The position numbers were made by a program, and so were the translations under genes. 64,000 bases of DNA from Capra hircus (lineage: Eukaryota > Chordata > Mammalia > Artiodactyla > Bovidae): assembly GCF_001704415.2 (NCBI RefSeq), contig NW_017189517.1:6149167-6213166 (forward strand), given 5' to 3'. Positions 22,380-34,580 of this stretch are shown here, in pieces (position 1 is the stretch's first letter; the number at the start of each line of letters is the position of its first letter). The notes under the pieces are model-generated. The model did no database searches. It was given only the letters and a program-made list of their open reading frames with translations, and had not been told where the DNA came from.

Positions 22380-22995
22380 TAATGGAGGAATGAAAGCCCA
22401 CCTCTAACATATTTGTTAATGTAGTTTTCAGAAGCTAACAAAAATGATTCTGAGTTTTACATACAATAATAGATTGACAAAGTTAGCTAAGCAAAGCAAA
22501 AAAGGGACTCATATATTAATATGTATTATAAAGCAACAGTAATTAAAAAGTTTCACACTGATAAAGGATTAGGTAGACAAACAACTGGAACAGAATGGAG
22601 AAATCAAGAGACATTGCTGCATTTCTATGTTTACACACAATAGTACATATGAAACTGGCACCAAAAAAAAAAAAAAAGAAAAAGAAACTGGCACAACAAA
22701 CAGTGGCAGAATGATGGATTACTCAAATAAATGGTATTGCAAATGGCTAAGTGTTTGAAAAGACAGAGGGATTAGGTTCCTGCCTCACACCAAAGAGTAA
22801 AATAAATTTCAAGAAGATTTAAGAGAGAAATGTAAAAAGAAAAATGATAAAAGTACTATAAAAAAACAAGTTGGGTAAGTATTTATTTATCTAATCAGGC
22901 ATTGTCCTACAACACATGAAATAAAAAACATTGTAAGGGGAAAAAACCTGAAAGGTTTGGCTATATAAATGTGAAAAAAAGTATGTCAAAATAAT
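22380..22995 (+). mobile_element. ancient L1M ORF2 remnant
   Basis: Diverged ORF2 sequence near the C-terminal part ('aaagcaacagtaattaaaaag', 'tgcctcacaccaaagagtaaa', 'aaaggtttggctatataaa'), with many stops and an A-run at about 22663-22677. Confidence 0.7.
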
Positions 22996-22999
22996 AACA

Positions 23000-23085
23000 A
23001 TGCCCACTTCACAGCATTATTATTCCTATTTGTCAGATGAGAGAATTGACACTCAGGTTAAATTACTACAACCTTAGTACCCTGG
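23000..23085 (-). repeat. MIR SINE fragment, antisense
   Basis: Core 'cctatttgtcagatgagagaattgaca' is a diverged reversed MIR core. Confidence 0.6.
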
Positions 23086-25555
23086 CACCAATTTGAGGTA
23101 TAGCAATGTGTCTCTCAGTAAATAGCATATCCTAGCTTGGCCATGTGTGTAGAGATCATATCTTCTCCAGGGGTCCCCATACATCTAAATTCATGCTTTT
23201 CATACAACTCTGTAAGTGAGTTTAGTTGGTGACCATAGGTGACTGAGGGCGTAATTAAAATTCCAGGAAGGCTTGCTACAGCCAGGATGTATCCCATAGA
23301 GAATCTGTGGGTAAAAGAAGCAACAAGAATATGTAGTTTTTGTTGTTGGCCTACAGATGGGTTATGACCTAAACTCAGAGAAAATGGATTATTTCTAGTC
23401 TTGATCTTATGTTGCTGATCTCAATCATGTAGGTTACTGCAACTAGTACCATTACTAATTACAAGGAGAAAATTTTGAAGCAAAGAAATTACCCAGGACC
23501 GTCTGGGTGGAAAGTTTACTTTTATCAAGTTTAAGTGCATCATCTGATATTACTCCTTTGCAAAGACAAACAATTGAATCTCAAAGCAAGAGATTATGGC
23601 TTTGAATAAATGACTAGGCTAACTTAAGGTGTTGTTGAAAAAACACTTTCTTCTAACCAGTGAAAACTAAGCAATTTAGAGATAAATATGTAGAATATTA
23701 TAGTTTTAACAAGAAAAAAAACAGACTTGCAAATGCAGGCTGTCATTTTCATAAGGTACAATTTCCAAATGCTTTTGAAAACCCGTAGGGGTCCAGATCA
23801 TTCTCAATGTAATGCTTCTGGCTTCAAGACACTTAGAAATATGAAGAATAGAAGCTAGAACAGCCTTTTAAAGATCAGCTGATACAACTTTATTTTGCAG
23901 ATAGAGATTTTAAGGTCAAGATTTTGAAAACCAATAAGAAAAAGATGGATGGAGCATCATAACATTGTCAAAGAACACGAATAAGAAATTCTTCCAAAAA
24001 TAAATAATAATGGAAAAATAAAGAACTAAAAAGTCTCTATTTTCCAAGCAATCTAAGTTAAAATAATAGACAATATTTAACAGTTATTGAGCATTCTTGA
24101 CTATGAAATAGGTAATATTTTCATCCACATTTATACATGAACCTTTAGGTTGGCCTATGTGGTCTACAGGAAAACATGTAAGGTTGTCAGGGTCCAGATG
24201 AAACAGCTCATCACACTCTTGTCCTGCCTCTGTTCACTCTTCAAATACCCTCATTAGGGTACCCTCCTCTTTCCAACCTCTAAATGTAGGGGAGTCCTAT
24301 GGTTTTAAATATCTTCATGTCTCAAACGTTACCCCCCAGAAAGAACTTTCCTGAATACCCAATAGAAAGCAGATCATCCTGTTATTATTTATCAAAGCAC
24401 CATATCTATTCTTTCATAGCATTAACCACATCCTACAATTAAGCATTTGTTTAGTCATCTGTTATCCATGCCCTGTTCCTCTTTGTATATTGAACTGTTT
24501 CACAGGATAGAAAACATCTCAGTTATTTATCATAGCACCTATAACACACAGCGTGACAAACAATAGCAGATTAAAATAACTTTTCTCAGGTTTCAGTGCT
24601 TCCATGCTATTCAGTATGTCATGGGTGGATAACAGCAATATGTATTTTTTTTAAAAAGCATCCCAGCGATTCTGATGCAGGTGCTTTGCAAATTACCCTT
24701 TGAGAAACATGAGTGAAAGAGATTTAATTTTTTTTCATGAATACTTCTTTATTCATTCAAAATTTACTGAGAGCCTATACTGTACCAGATACTATGCTAG
24801 GACTAAGCCAAAGAACCATTTGATAAGTCTTCATGAAGGCTGGAAAAGGAAATAAACCTTACAAATACAGAGGAAGAAAAAACCCTAAATCATATAAAGC
24901 AGAAAAAATAATAGGATAAAGTGAACAGTGCAGAAGAACACAGAAAATCTTTTTAACACTTTGATTTTACTGGTAACATAACGAAAAAGTGAGAAACAGC
25001 TTTCATATTTACATTTCACAGCAGGTTTCATGGACTTTACTAAGAAACAATTAAGCTTTGGGAGGCTTTATGTGGACACTGGGCAATTATAATACCATGT
25101 GTACTTCAAAATAAATGCTTTCAAACTCTACAGGATGCAGAAAAATCATGTTGATAAAAAGCAGTTTTAAAAATGTCTTGTTTCAGCGGGTGATATCATA
25201 ATATCCTAGCTTTTAGAATGCCCCCTCTTATTTCCTCACTCATTGGAGAGTGCAATCTTCCACACACATGGTGCTCAATGTCCTTTTTTAGGTAAGGAAA
25301 ATTCAAGAAACTATTCAATTCATACCCAAATGAAAGCCATTAAAACAAGTGGATTTTTTAAACATAAAAACTGTAAGGCATCACAGCCAGAAATCAGCAA
25401 TTATAGAACTTGACTTTTATCCATGATTCTCTAGATTTTCTTCCTTTGAATTCTAAATAACTTTGAGAGTTTTTTTTTTAGTTTATCATAACTTTCTCCT
25501 CTGTGCAGTGCTGTTTAGAGAAAAATGATACAGTTTTGTGTTATTAATGTAATTT
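23086..25555. other. about 2.5 kb with few recognisable repeats
   Basis: The longest stretch in the window without a young transposon. Weak MIR-like traces occur near 24070-24135 and an old-repeat-like block near 24745-24830. No convincing ORF, splice pattern or RNA gene was seen. It could hold non-coding regulatory sequence, but nothing in the text shows this. Confidence 0.4.
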
Positions 25556-26497
25556 GGCCATTCATTAACTTACTTAACAAATACTCATGGAACCCCAGAT
25601 ACATACCAAGTCCCATGTTAGATGTTAGGCAAACAAATCAGACAGAAATACAGGCCCTCAAGGAGTTTCCATTCAAGCGTGTGTAGTAAGGAGGTACAGT
25701 AAGTAAAGTGCAGTTTGAGTGCTCTCGGGGGAAGTAGGGCACATGCAGATAGCATAAAAGGATGGTCAGGGAAGATATAACTAAGAAATGATGTTTGAGC
25801 AGATTCTTGAAAGAGGTTAAGGAGAGAGACATGCAGATATCTGGGCAAGGGCCATTCCAGGAAAAATGAAGCAAATGTAAATATATCCAGATGGTAGCAT
25901 GTCTGGCAAATTTTTAAAAGATCAGAAAGATCAATATGAGTGAGTACAGTGGCTAAGGGGAGAGCCAGAGGAGAAGTTCGGAGATGTACAGGAGTAAAAT
26001 CATAAGGACCTTATGGTAAAGTTTTTACCTTGGTAGAGGGAAGAATCACCAGTTTTAAGCAGAGAAATAATAAACTACTTTAGAAATATCACTGTGGCTA
26101 CAGTGTGGAGGACAGAGTACAGACAATCAAATGTAGAAGCAGTGAGTCAAGTTAAGAAGATAATTGTTATAATCCAGGCTAGGAATCATACCTTGGACAA
26201 GAGAGGTAGTAATGGGAGTGATGAATAATGAACACATAGGGGGTCTAAAGACTGAGCCTTAGAGTTGTTCAAAGTTTAGTATTGGGAAAGTGGAGGAGGG
26301 GTTCACCAAAGACACTGAGAAGGAGAAACCTGTGAGGTATGAGGAAATCTAGAGATTGTAATATCCTTAAAACAAAGTGGAGATATTGTATCAAGGAGGA
26401 AGAAATGATTACCTATATCAGAATTTGATTAAAAACCAAGCTATGTGAAGACTGAGAATGGGCTTTAAGATTTAGCAACATGGATATGACTGGTAAC

Positions 26498-26839
26498 TGT
26501 ATTAGGCTATGAGGGCTGCTATAACAAAATACCATAGACTGGGTGGCTTAAACAGGAGAGATTTATTTGTTCCCAGTTTTGGAGGCTACTGTCCATGATA
26601 AACGTACTCATAGGTTTTATTTCTTCTGAGGCCTTTCTCCTTGGCTTGCAGACTCTTGTTGTGCCCTCACATGGCCTCTCCTCTGAAGCATGTGTCCTAA
26701 TCTCCTCTTCTTATAAGGACCCCAGTTCTATTGGATTCAGGCTCAACCAGTGACCTCATTTTAATTCAATTGTCTCTGAGGTACTGGAGTTTAGGACTTA
26801 AACATATGAATCTGGGGAGACACAATTCAGTTCACAGTA
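26498..26839 (-). mobile_element. MaLR-type LTR, antisense
   Basis: It begins TGTATTAGG and includes 'ccatagactgggtggcttaaa', 'cttataaggacccca' and 'gacacaattcagttcaca', the reversed MST/MLT1-like LTR. GTAAC (26493-26497) and GCAAC (26840-26844) fit a 5-bp target duplication. The old repeat continues on both sides. Confidence 0.75.
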
Positions 26840-27521
26840 GCAACCTTTATAAAATCAGTTGCATACAGAATGGTAGTACTGAAAGCCTCAAGAAAAAGTT
26901 GGAGAAGAACCAAAGATAGCAAGTATAGATTACTCCTTCAAGGGCTTTTGCTATCAAGGGGAAGGAGAAGTGGGGCAGCAGCCAAAGAGGGAAACAAAAT
27001 CAAGAGAGCTATTTATTTTGCTGTTTTAGAATGGAAGAAACATTAGTAAACTATGTTTATGAGAAAGATCTGGGGCGGGGTGGGGGGGAAGATATAGAAA
27101 AGGAAGAAGAGAATTGTAAGATGGATATTTTGGAGTTGATGAGCAGGGTTAGGATTAAGTGCAAAGGTTTCAGCTGGGAGTACAGACTTCATAGTACCAG
27201 GAACAAAGGTTGAATGTATGAGTACAGAAGCTGGCTGGTGGGAAGATGCAGTGATATTAATAGTGGTTTGAGGAAAATTTCTTCTGATTATCTCTACTCT
27301 CTCACTTAAACAGGAAGCAAATGGAGGGAGTAGGTGCTTCATTTTTGTAAAAGGAGAGGCATGAAATAGTCATCGAGGGTGTTAATGGAAATGGCTATTA
27401 CAGCATAATAGCTATACAGATTTAAGGGTCCATTTGAGGCTGGTGGTGATCTTGGATTTAAAGTGAGACCAGTTGGCATGATTGCATGAGTTTCTCCAAC
27501 CATGTTTGATTTAACCAGGCT

Positions 27522-27562
27522 TGCTGCTGCTGCTGCTGCTGCTACTAAGTCACTTCAGTCAC
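27522..27562 (-). mobile_element. BovA end remnant
   Basis: Only the (GCT)7-like tail and 'actaagtcacttcagtca' of a reversed BOV-A2 unit remain, in the old repeat. Confidence 0.7.
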
Positions 27563-28081
27563 ACTTGGGATTTTGTCAAATGTGTATGATGAAGAAGTGA
27601 GATGCAACAAATTCGAAGGTAATAATGGACTATGGACACTAAGACAATGTAGATGGAAGTGAGGATATGTTCATGGCAGCAGTGGGGCAGGGGTGGGGAG
27701 AGAGTTGATAAACAAAAATTAGCAGAGTCACTATACTAGGGGTCCCAGTGAGATAAAATAGTTGTTACCGGGGTAGGAGAGGGAGTGAGTTGGTGGTCAA
27801 GTGTGATGCTTGACACTGATATTGTGGAGAGGTTGGAGTTGTTGACAATAACAAGATAAGATATGGCCATGTGAACAAGTAGCAAAGTTGGGAAAGAAAA
27901 CTAAAGAACAGGTCACGAAACTGAGAGGCCAGGGTGTTGGAATACATGAATATTGAAATCACCAAGGATTGAAACAGGAATGATATTGATGAGAGTGATA
28001 GTGTGCCAGAAGTTAAAATGTCTTTAATGCCTGTAGAGGAGTAAACTGGAAGTCAGGAGATGGGTAAAATATAGAAGCATG

Positions 28082-28576
28082 TGTTAGCCAGGGTTCTCCA
28101 GAGAAACATAACCAATAGAATTTAAAGATATTTGTTATAATGAATTGGCTCACACAATTATGGAGGCTGAGAAGTCCCAAGACTTGGAGTTAGCAAGGTA
28201 GAGACACAGGAGAGCCAGTGATATAGTCCCAGTCCAAGTCCAAAGGCCTGAGAACCAGGAGAGCTTATGGTATAATTTTCAGTTCAAGTCCAAAGGCAAG
28301 AAAAAAAAAAAAACAATGTCCTAGCTCAAAGGCAGTTGTACAGTGGTATTCCCTCTGCATATTGAGGAAAGTCAGCTTTTTGCTTCTATTCAGGCCTTTG
28401 ACTGATTAGATGAGACCCACCCACATAAGGGAGAGCAATCTGCTTTACTCAGTCTATGGATTTTAATGTTAAATTCATCTAAAAGCACCTTCGCAGACAC
28501 AGCCAGAATAATTTTTGCCCAAATATCTGGATATCTTGTGGCCTGGTCAGATTAACACATAAAATTAACCATCACA
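28082..28576 (-). mobile_element. MLT2-type ERVL LTR, antisense
   Basis: It starts TGTTAGCCAGGGTTCTCCAG and ends 'aaaattaaccatcaca', the reversed MLT2 start. Internal blocks 'tggctcacacaattatggagg' and 'ccacataagggagagcaatc' agree. It has TG...CA termini and an internal A13-like run near 28300-28313. Confidence 0.75.
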
Positions 28577-29635
28577 AGAGATAACAGGAGATATACAATA
28601 AAATAACATAAGATTCCAAGCTGGGAGGAGGAGGAAGAGAGAATAGTCTGTCGTCAGCAAGGAGGTGCAATAAAAATACCTATCCTAACTCCAGGATCAA
28701 TAGTAATCGGGGTGTGTTAGAGAAAAAGAAACCAATCATTTAAAAAGGCTACAGTGAGAGTCATTAGTGTAGAGCCAAGTTTCATTTAGGATAAGGAGGT
28801 AAAGAAATATTAAGAGAAGTTACTGAAAATAAAGATTTTACTAAACACTGTCTCTGATATCTAGAATGCAAAGTAGATGGTTTTTAAGAGTTGATAAATA
28901 GTTTTCTTTTTTTTTTTAAGATGTACAAGATGACTATGGAGACAAGGAGAGCTGCGATGCCTATGGACCTGAGATATAAAAGATAAAAGAACAAGATGAG
29001 ATTAGTCCTAATGACTCCAAATCAAAATAGTGGTCAAGGGACTCTGACTGTTGCTAAGTAGAGAGGAAGGGTGGGTAGTTCTGTCTTTAGAGCAGGGCTG
29101 TTCAGTTTTATTCTGCTCTTCATAGTATCTCCCCCAGTATGGGAGATTTCATCCCTTAAAATTTATTCTTTTGTTGTGGATTTTTATGAAAAAAATCATC
29201 CAGTATCTGATAAACTGTTACAATAGGCCCTTGTTTTACTCAATAAACTGTCATGCTGCTTAGAATGTAATTCCCTTGAAGACAGAGTCTACCAGGTGAA
29301 TATTCACTCCAAAACTAGTTTTTCCTATAGAGTCTTTTAACTTTTCTATCAGTGATTTTATATTGGCTGATTTCTGCCCATAGGGATAACCTGTTACATT
29401 GGTTCAATGCACTCCTTGTCTATTCAACTTATTAAGCCTATCCATCTCTTTAAGCTTTTGAGAATGGTCTGACAATTCCATCTTCCCCGGGGATCCACAG
29501 TTGGGAAAAGCAGGGAAAACACCCTGGTCCAACTCAGTCCAACCATAAAAATCCATTACCCACAGGCTGAACAATACCCCCTCTCACACAAATACATGAC
29601 TACACTCTATCTCCTGGAAACTGTGAACCTTATTT
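28577..29635. other. unassigned DNA, possibly a tail of the old repeat
   Basis: The first 500 bp may continue the unnamed old repeat. From 29100 on, nothing is recognised. Confidence 0.35.
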
Positions 29636-29639
29636 TTAA

Positions 29640-29957
29640 AAGGCAGCAAAAGACACACGGATGTAAAGAACAGACTTTTGGACTATGTGGGCGAAGGTGA
29701 GAGTGGGATGATTTAAGAGAAGAGCATGCATATTACCATATGCAAAACAGATGACCAGTGCCAGTTTGATGCATGAAACAGGGCACTCAAAGCTGGTGCA
29801 CTGAGACAACCCAGAGGGATGGGGTGGGGAGCGGGGTTCAGGATGGGGAGGACACATGTGTACCCGTGACTGATTCATGTTGACGTATGGTTTGCCACCA
29901 CAATATTATAAATTATCCTCCAATTAAACTAAATTAATTTAAAAGTTTTTTTAAAGG
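29640..29957 (+). mobile_element. L1 LINE 3' UTR fragment
   Basis: From 'aggcagcaaaagacaca' through the G-rich block 'ggggtggggagcgggg' to 'cctccaattaaactaaatt'. It has no ORF2 beyond the last few codons and is older than the copies at 39.5 and 43.5 kb. Confidence 0.8.
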
Positions 29958-30310
29958 GGTATTTGCAGATGTAATTAAGTTAAGGATCTTGAGATGAGGC
30001 TATCATTCTTGCTTACAAGCATGATCCCTAAATTCAATGACAAGTGTCCTTTTAAGAGTAAGACTGAAGGAGATTTGGCAGAAGAGGAGGAGGCAAAATG
30101 ACTGTCAGAGGAGCGATTAGAGTGATACTGGCCACCATAAGCTGAAAAGATAAAGAAAAAGACTCCCTTCTTGAGCCTCCAATGGGAGTACAGACCTCCA
30201 TACACCTTAATTTCAGACTTCTGGACTCAAAAACTGTGAAGGCACAAATTTATACTATTTTAAGTCACCAAGTTTGTAGTAATTTGTTTCAATAGCCACA
30301 AGAAACTTCA
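29958..30310 (+). mobile_element. MaLR-type LTR, sense, 5'-truncated
   Basis: It contains 'gtatttgcagatgtaattaag', 'gacaagtgtccttttaaga' and 'tttcagacttctggactcaa', followed by the conserved 3' block 'ttttaagtcaccaagtttg'. The start is cut by the L1 3' end. Confidence 0.7.
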
Positions 30311-30409
30311 GAGATTCACCCTTCAAATATTACTCTTCTCATGTATATTCACCCCTCTATTATATGTTTATTTGATGCATTTGATTATTCAAACAGAATC
30401 ATGGTATAC

Positions 30410-30556
30410 TGGTACCTTTGGGATCACATAGACCTGAATTTGAATCTCAGCTCATAAAATTTGGGAAAGTTTTATATCTCACTGGACATCAATTTCCTGT
30501 TAAACAGAAGAATATAATATTTTGAAAACTCATAAGAAATCATAATAAATGTTAGA
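30410..30556 (+). repeat. MIR SINE
   Basis: Sense-strand MIR: 'gacctgaatttgaatctcagctc', then 'gacatcaatttcctgtta', ending in 'aataaatgtta'. Confidence 0.7.
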
Positions 30557-30907
30557 GATCATGATATGTTATGCTTATCAGAGAGTTGGCATAATGTACA
30601 TATTCAGAAATGTTATTATATTCTGCATTCCATGAGAACACATTAATGATGCCTAACATTAAAATGTCCATGAGATTGATAGTCATATCTGCATAAGCAA
30701 ATCCACTGAAGACCCAGGACACATCCCCCCTTCTTGCAAACTGCTTCCATGTACAGTTTTCTTTATCAATATGTCTCAACAAAGCAGAATCCAGGAATTC
30801 TAAAATCTAATCTTAATTTTCACGCAGGCTTGTGAGGGTAATCCTGGGTACTTCCATTTCTACCTCAATTTCAGTGTCTACAAAAAGACTTAATATGCCT
30901 CCTAAGA
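30557..30907. other. unassigned DNA
   Basis: No gene or repeat recognised. Confidence 0.4.
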
Positions 30908-31216
30908 CCAGTCCATCCTAAAGGAGATCAGTCCTGGGTGTTCATTGGAAGGACTGATGCTGAAACTCCAATACTTTGGCCACCTGATGTGAAGAGCTGA
31001 CTCATTGGAAAAGACCCTGATGCTGGGAGGGATTAGGGGCAGGAGGAGAAGGGGAAGACAGAGGATGAGATGGCTGGATGCATCACCGACTCAATGGACA
31101 TGAGTTTGAGTGAACTCTGGGAGTTGGTGATGGACAGGGAGGCCTGGCGTGCTGCAGTTCGTGGGGTCGGAAAGAGTCGGACACGACTGAACGACTGAAC
31201 TGAACTGAACTCAACT
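30908..31216 (+). mobile_element. BovB LINE 3' end
   Basis: A 5'-truncated BovB carrying the last about 300 bp, with a (GAACT)n-type tail at 31195-31215. It is close to consensus and so fairly young. Confidence 0.9.
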
Positions 31217-32390
31217 GAAGACAGACAAAGACCTATAAAAGCCCATAAACATTTTCATCCTTGATGTGAACTGTATCACCATAGGGCCATTAACATCATT
31301 GACACTGGACCTCCATTTAAACAGTTTCTTTTTGCAAAACAGAATCATGAGTGCCAGGGATTTAAAAGCAGCAGTCAAATCATTGTGTCAGGGAAACGAA
31401 GGTCATATGTTTTATGTTCTCTTTGCTGAGATACCTCTGCAAGAGAAGTTTCACATAGTGTACAGTCAGATGTATAGTCAGAAGCCAAAGGAGGTTTCAG
31501 TACTTTGTTATGTCTTCCAAGTACAGTTGTAGATATTTTTAAATTAATTAATTAAATTTAATTAAAAATAGCCTACTATTCAATGATTTTGATGATTTTA
31601 TTTACACTCTATGAGCATTTTTCAAATCCTATCTAGCAACATCTTGATATAAAAAGACATCAAGATATTATTTTGAGATGACTACCATGGAGGAAAGATT
31701 CCAGCTTTATGTTAGCTTCAGAACTACATGTCCCTCTCTCAGGGTCAGGGCTCTGATGTTGATATTATTAGCAAAGAGCAAAGTAAAGCCCAGTAAATAG
31801 ATACTGTCTTCTCTTTTTGCTCTTTAACTCCTAAAAATGTGCTGACTGCCCTACAACTGATCAAAACATTTTCCTCAGTTTTTGTGGAATAATCCAGTGT
31901 AAGTGCTAAAGGAGTATAAGGAGAGAGCAAGACTGAGTCTGATGCATGTATATTTGAGTCAAGGGAAGTAAGCTGAGACAGACCTACTTCACTGAAGAAG
32001 TAAACATCTGAACCAAAGCACCAACTACGACAAGGAAAAATGTTATGTAAATACTAGATATTGAATAAATGTTTCCATCACAATTTCAAAAATTACTACC
32101 AATGTTGCTTATATTCTCCATGTGCAATTCTTCCAAAATAAAGTTTGGAAATGACCAAAAATTAATACACAATGCTTATACAACAAGAATATTTAAAGTA
32201 GTCTCTCAAATTCCATTGATCCATTCATATGTATGAGGGTAGCTACCATCACAGAGGCAGTTATACCAAGCTTACCACAGAGCGGAACATGGTGTCCAGA
32301 ATTCTTTTTATTTCATCATTAACAATTTTTGACCTAAAGATATATAAACTGAGTTTACTTATATACACTGCTTTAATTATCCCATGGGTG
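31217..32390. other. unassigned DNA with one small ORF
   Basis: An 88-codon ORF at 31266-31532 shows no domain or signal peptide that I recognise and is probably chance. No named repeat is seen. Confidence 0.4.
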
Positions 32391-32625
32391 ACTGAAAAGG
32401 TGGAAAAGGTGAAAGTGTTAGTCACTCTATTGTGTCTGACTCTCCAACTCCATGGACTGTAGCTCATCAGGCTCCTTTGTCCATGAAATTCTCCAGGCAA
32501 GAATATTGGAGTGGATTGCCAGTCCCTTCTCCAGCAGATCCTCCTGACCCAAGGATGGAACCCGGCTCTCCTGCACTGCAGGCAGATTCTTTACCATCTG
32601 AGCCACCAGAGGGAAACTGAAAAGG
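32391..32625 (-). mobile_element. Bov-tA SINE, antisense, perfect TSD
   Basis: The reversed BovA body and tRNA-like head lie between two copies of ACTGAAAAGG (32391-32400 and 32616-32625). The B box is changed (reversed 'gatggaacccgg'). Confidence 0.9.
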
Positions 32626-33021
32626 AGAAGTATAGAAAAAGAAAAGGACTTGGAAGTAAGGAGGTTTGTAAGAAGAAAAATAAATTCACAACAGACAACT
32701 ACTGCATGCAGATAAGCATGGCTTCTGTGATGATATTTTTTCAAACCCCATTATCTTTTATTCTCCAAAAGCATCCTTTAACCTCAAACTTAGATCTCTG
32801 GCATTTCCTAATTTCCCTAGGGTGGCAACATGAATCCAGTGTTTTCAATGATAATGAAATTTTTTTCAAATACTCCTATCTCTAGCAGAGCATAAGACTT
32901 TAAGGTCACCTTTGAAAACAAAATAATATGGAAAGCAGACGCCGTGTACATTGTTAGTAAACCTCAGAAAGATTTCTACTCTCAGTTGTCCTTGATTACT
33001 ACTTTTTTTGGTAAATTAAAT
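32626..33021. other. unassigned DNA
   Basis: No gene or repeat recognised. Confidence 0.4.
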
Positions 33022-33106
33022 AAGGAGATAATCAGTTCAGTTCAGTCGCTCAGTCGTGTCCGACTCTTTGTGACCCCGTGAATCACATGCATGCGAAGGA
33101 GATAAT
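33022..33106 (-). mobile_element. 63-bp BovB 3' terminus with perfect 11-bp TSD
   Basis: Only the last bases of BovB (33033-33095, reversed 'cagttcagtcgctcagtcg' onward) were inserted. AAGGAGATAAT occurs exactly at both sides (33022-33032 and 33096-33106). It also carries a few untemplated-looking bases at its 5' end. Confidence 0.9.
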
Positions 33107-33772
33107 AATGGCTCAAAAAGTGCCAGAAACATTTTACAAAAAGAGTTCCATGCCATCCTTCTTTTGCAGAAAGGTGTACTTTTCTTCTTAGGGCATGCTC
33201 ATTGAAGTCTCTCTCTGCTTTATTTAGTATGGTAATGAGGTCTGAATTTTTCTGATATCCCCGAAACTTCAGTTATCTCATGCACAAACCTTTTTCACAA
33301 TGCTTTTTTAAAGTCACTCATTCATTCATTCAACCATTTATACAACAAATATTTACTAGTGCATACCAGGTGGTCAAGATTGTTTTAGACACTATTGTAC
33401 AGTGGGGAATTAGACAAGCAAGAACCCGAACCTCAAAGAGCTTGCATTCTAATAGGAGACAATAAAAAATCACATAAGTGATTCTTTTACAAATGCACCA
33501 ACAGAGAAGTAAAGCATAGTGAGAGTTTATAACAGTAAATTGGTGTTGTTTAGGAAGGGGAGGTATTAGCCCAGTAAGGTCACTCTGAGAAAATTACATT
33601 TCAAGTAAGATCAGAGATAGATGGAGATACCTAAATAAAGAGAGGTGGGGGAAATTGTCCAAGGAAAAGAAACAGCAGAAATAAACCTATACATACATGA
33701 CCAATTGATTTTTTGATGAGTGCTAAGACAATTTATGGTGTTAAAATAATATTCCTTTTAACAAATGGTGTT

Positions 33773-34015
33773 GAGACATCGGATTGTTGTTGTCATTATT
33801 GTTTAGTCACTAAGTTGTGTTGACTCTTTGCAACCAAATGGACTATAGCCCACCAGACTCTTCTGTCCATGGGATTTCCCAGGCAAGAATACTGGAGTGG
33901 GTTGCCATCTCCTTCTCCAGGTGATCTTCCCAACCTAAGGATCGAACCCACATTTCCTGCATTGGCAGACAGATTCTTTATCACTGAGCCACCAGAGAAG
34001 CCTGAGACATTGGAT
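33773..34015 (-). mobile_element. Bov-tA SINE, antisense, with TSD
   Basis: The body is 33785-34003, with GAGACATCGGAT and GAGACATTGGAT as a 12-bp duplication with one transition. The reversed B box GGATCGAACCC is well preserved. Confidence 0.9.
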
Positions 34016-34151
34016 AGCCACATGCAGAAAAATGAATTTAAACCCCTGCCTCACATCATATATAAAAGTTAACTCAAAATGAACCAAAGGCCAAAATGAA
34101 ATATGTAAAATTTAAAACTTTGAGAACTATGAAAGCATATATATAAAACAT

Positions 34152-34258
34152 TCAGTTCAGTTTAGTTCAGTCACTCAGTCATGTCCACATGACCACAGCA
34201 TGCCAGGCTATCCATCATCAACTCCCAGAACTTGCTCACACTCATATCTATCAAGTTG
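34152..34258 (-). mobile_element. short BovB 3' end, antisense
   Basis: About 107 bp of the reversed BovB terminus, from 'tcagttcagtttagttcag' to 'cactcatatctatcaag', with a small deletion around the 'gactctttgtgacc' block. Nested in the L1M. Confidence 0.8.
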
Positions 34259-34547
34259 AACATAGAAATTATAAAAATTATAAAAAAAGGTGTTCATTGT
34301 TGTGACTCTGTTAGGAAATTGTTTCATAAGTATGACACAAAAAGCACAACTAATCAAAGAGAAAATATATAGATTGGATTTCATGAAAATTAAACACATT
34401 TATGCATCAAAAAATGAAAAGGCAATCCATCAAATAGGTAAAAATATCTGTAAATATACATCCAATAATAATTAAGCATAGTATCCAGAACACATATGGA
34501 ACTCTTATATAAAAAGATGGCCCAATTTAAAAATGGGCATTTCTCAA

Positions 34548-34580
34548 AAAAAAAATATATATATATATATGTATATATAC
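34548..34580. repeat. (AT)n microsatellite
   Basis: An A-run followed by about ten AT units and a short GTATATATACA end, inside the L1M. Confidence 0.9.

Larger units (their letters stand above)
25556..28081 (+). repeat. long ancient interspersed repeat, family not named
   Basis: Block order ('acatgcagatatctgggcaagggccattccagg', 'ctgtggctacagtgtggag', 'ataatccaggctagga', 'gatttagcaacatgga', 'gaaatcaccaaggatt') follows a common old mammalian repeat that I recognise but cannot name with confidence. A second copy is at 33300-35690. It is interrupted here by a MaLR LTR and a BovA remnant. It has no intact ORF. Confidence 0.55.

Noticed and set aside
31266..31532. 88-codon ORF in non-repeat DNA
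   Set aside because: No domain, no signal peptide, no Kozak or splice support; the length is within chance expectation.
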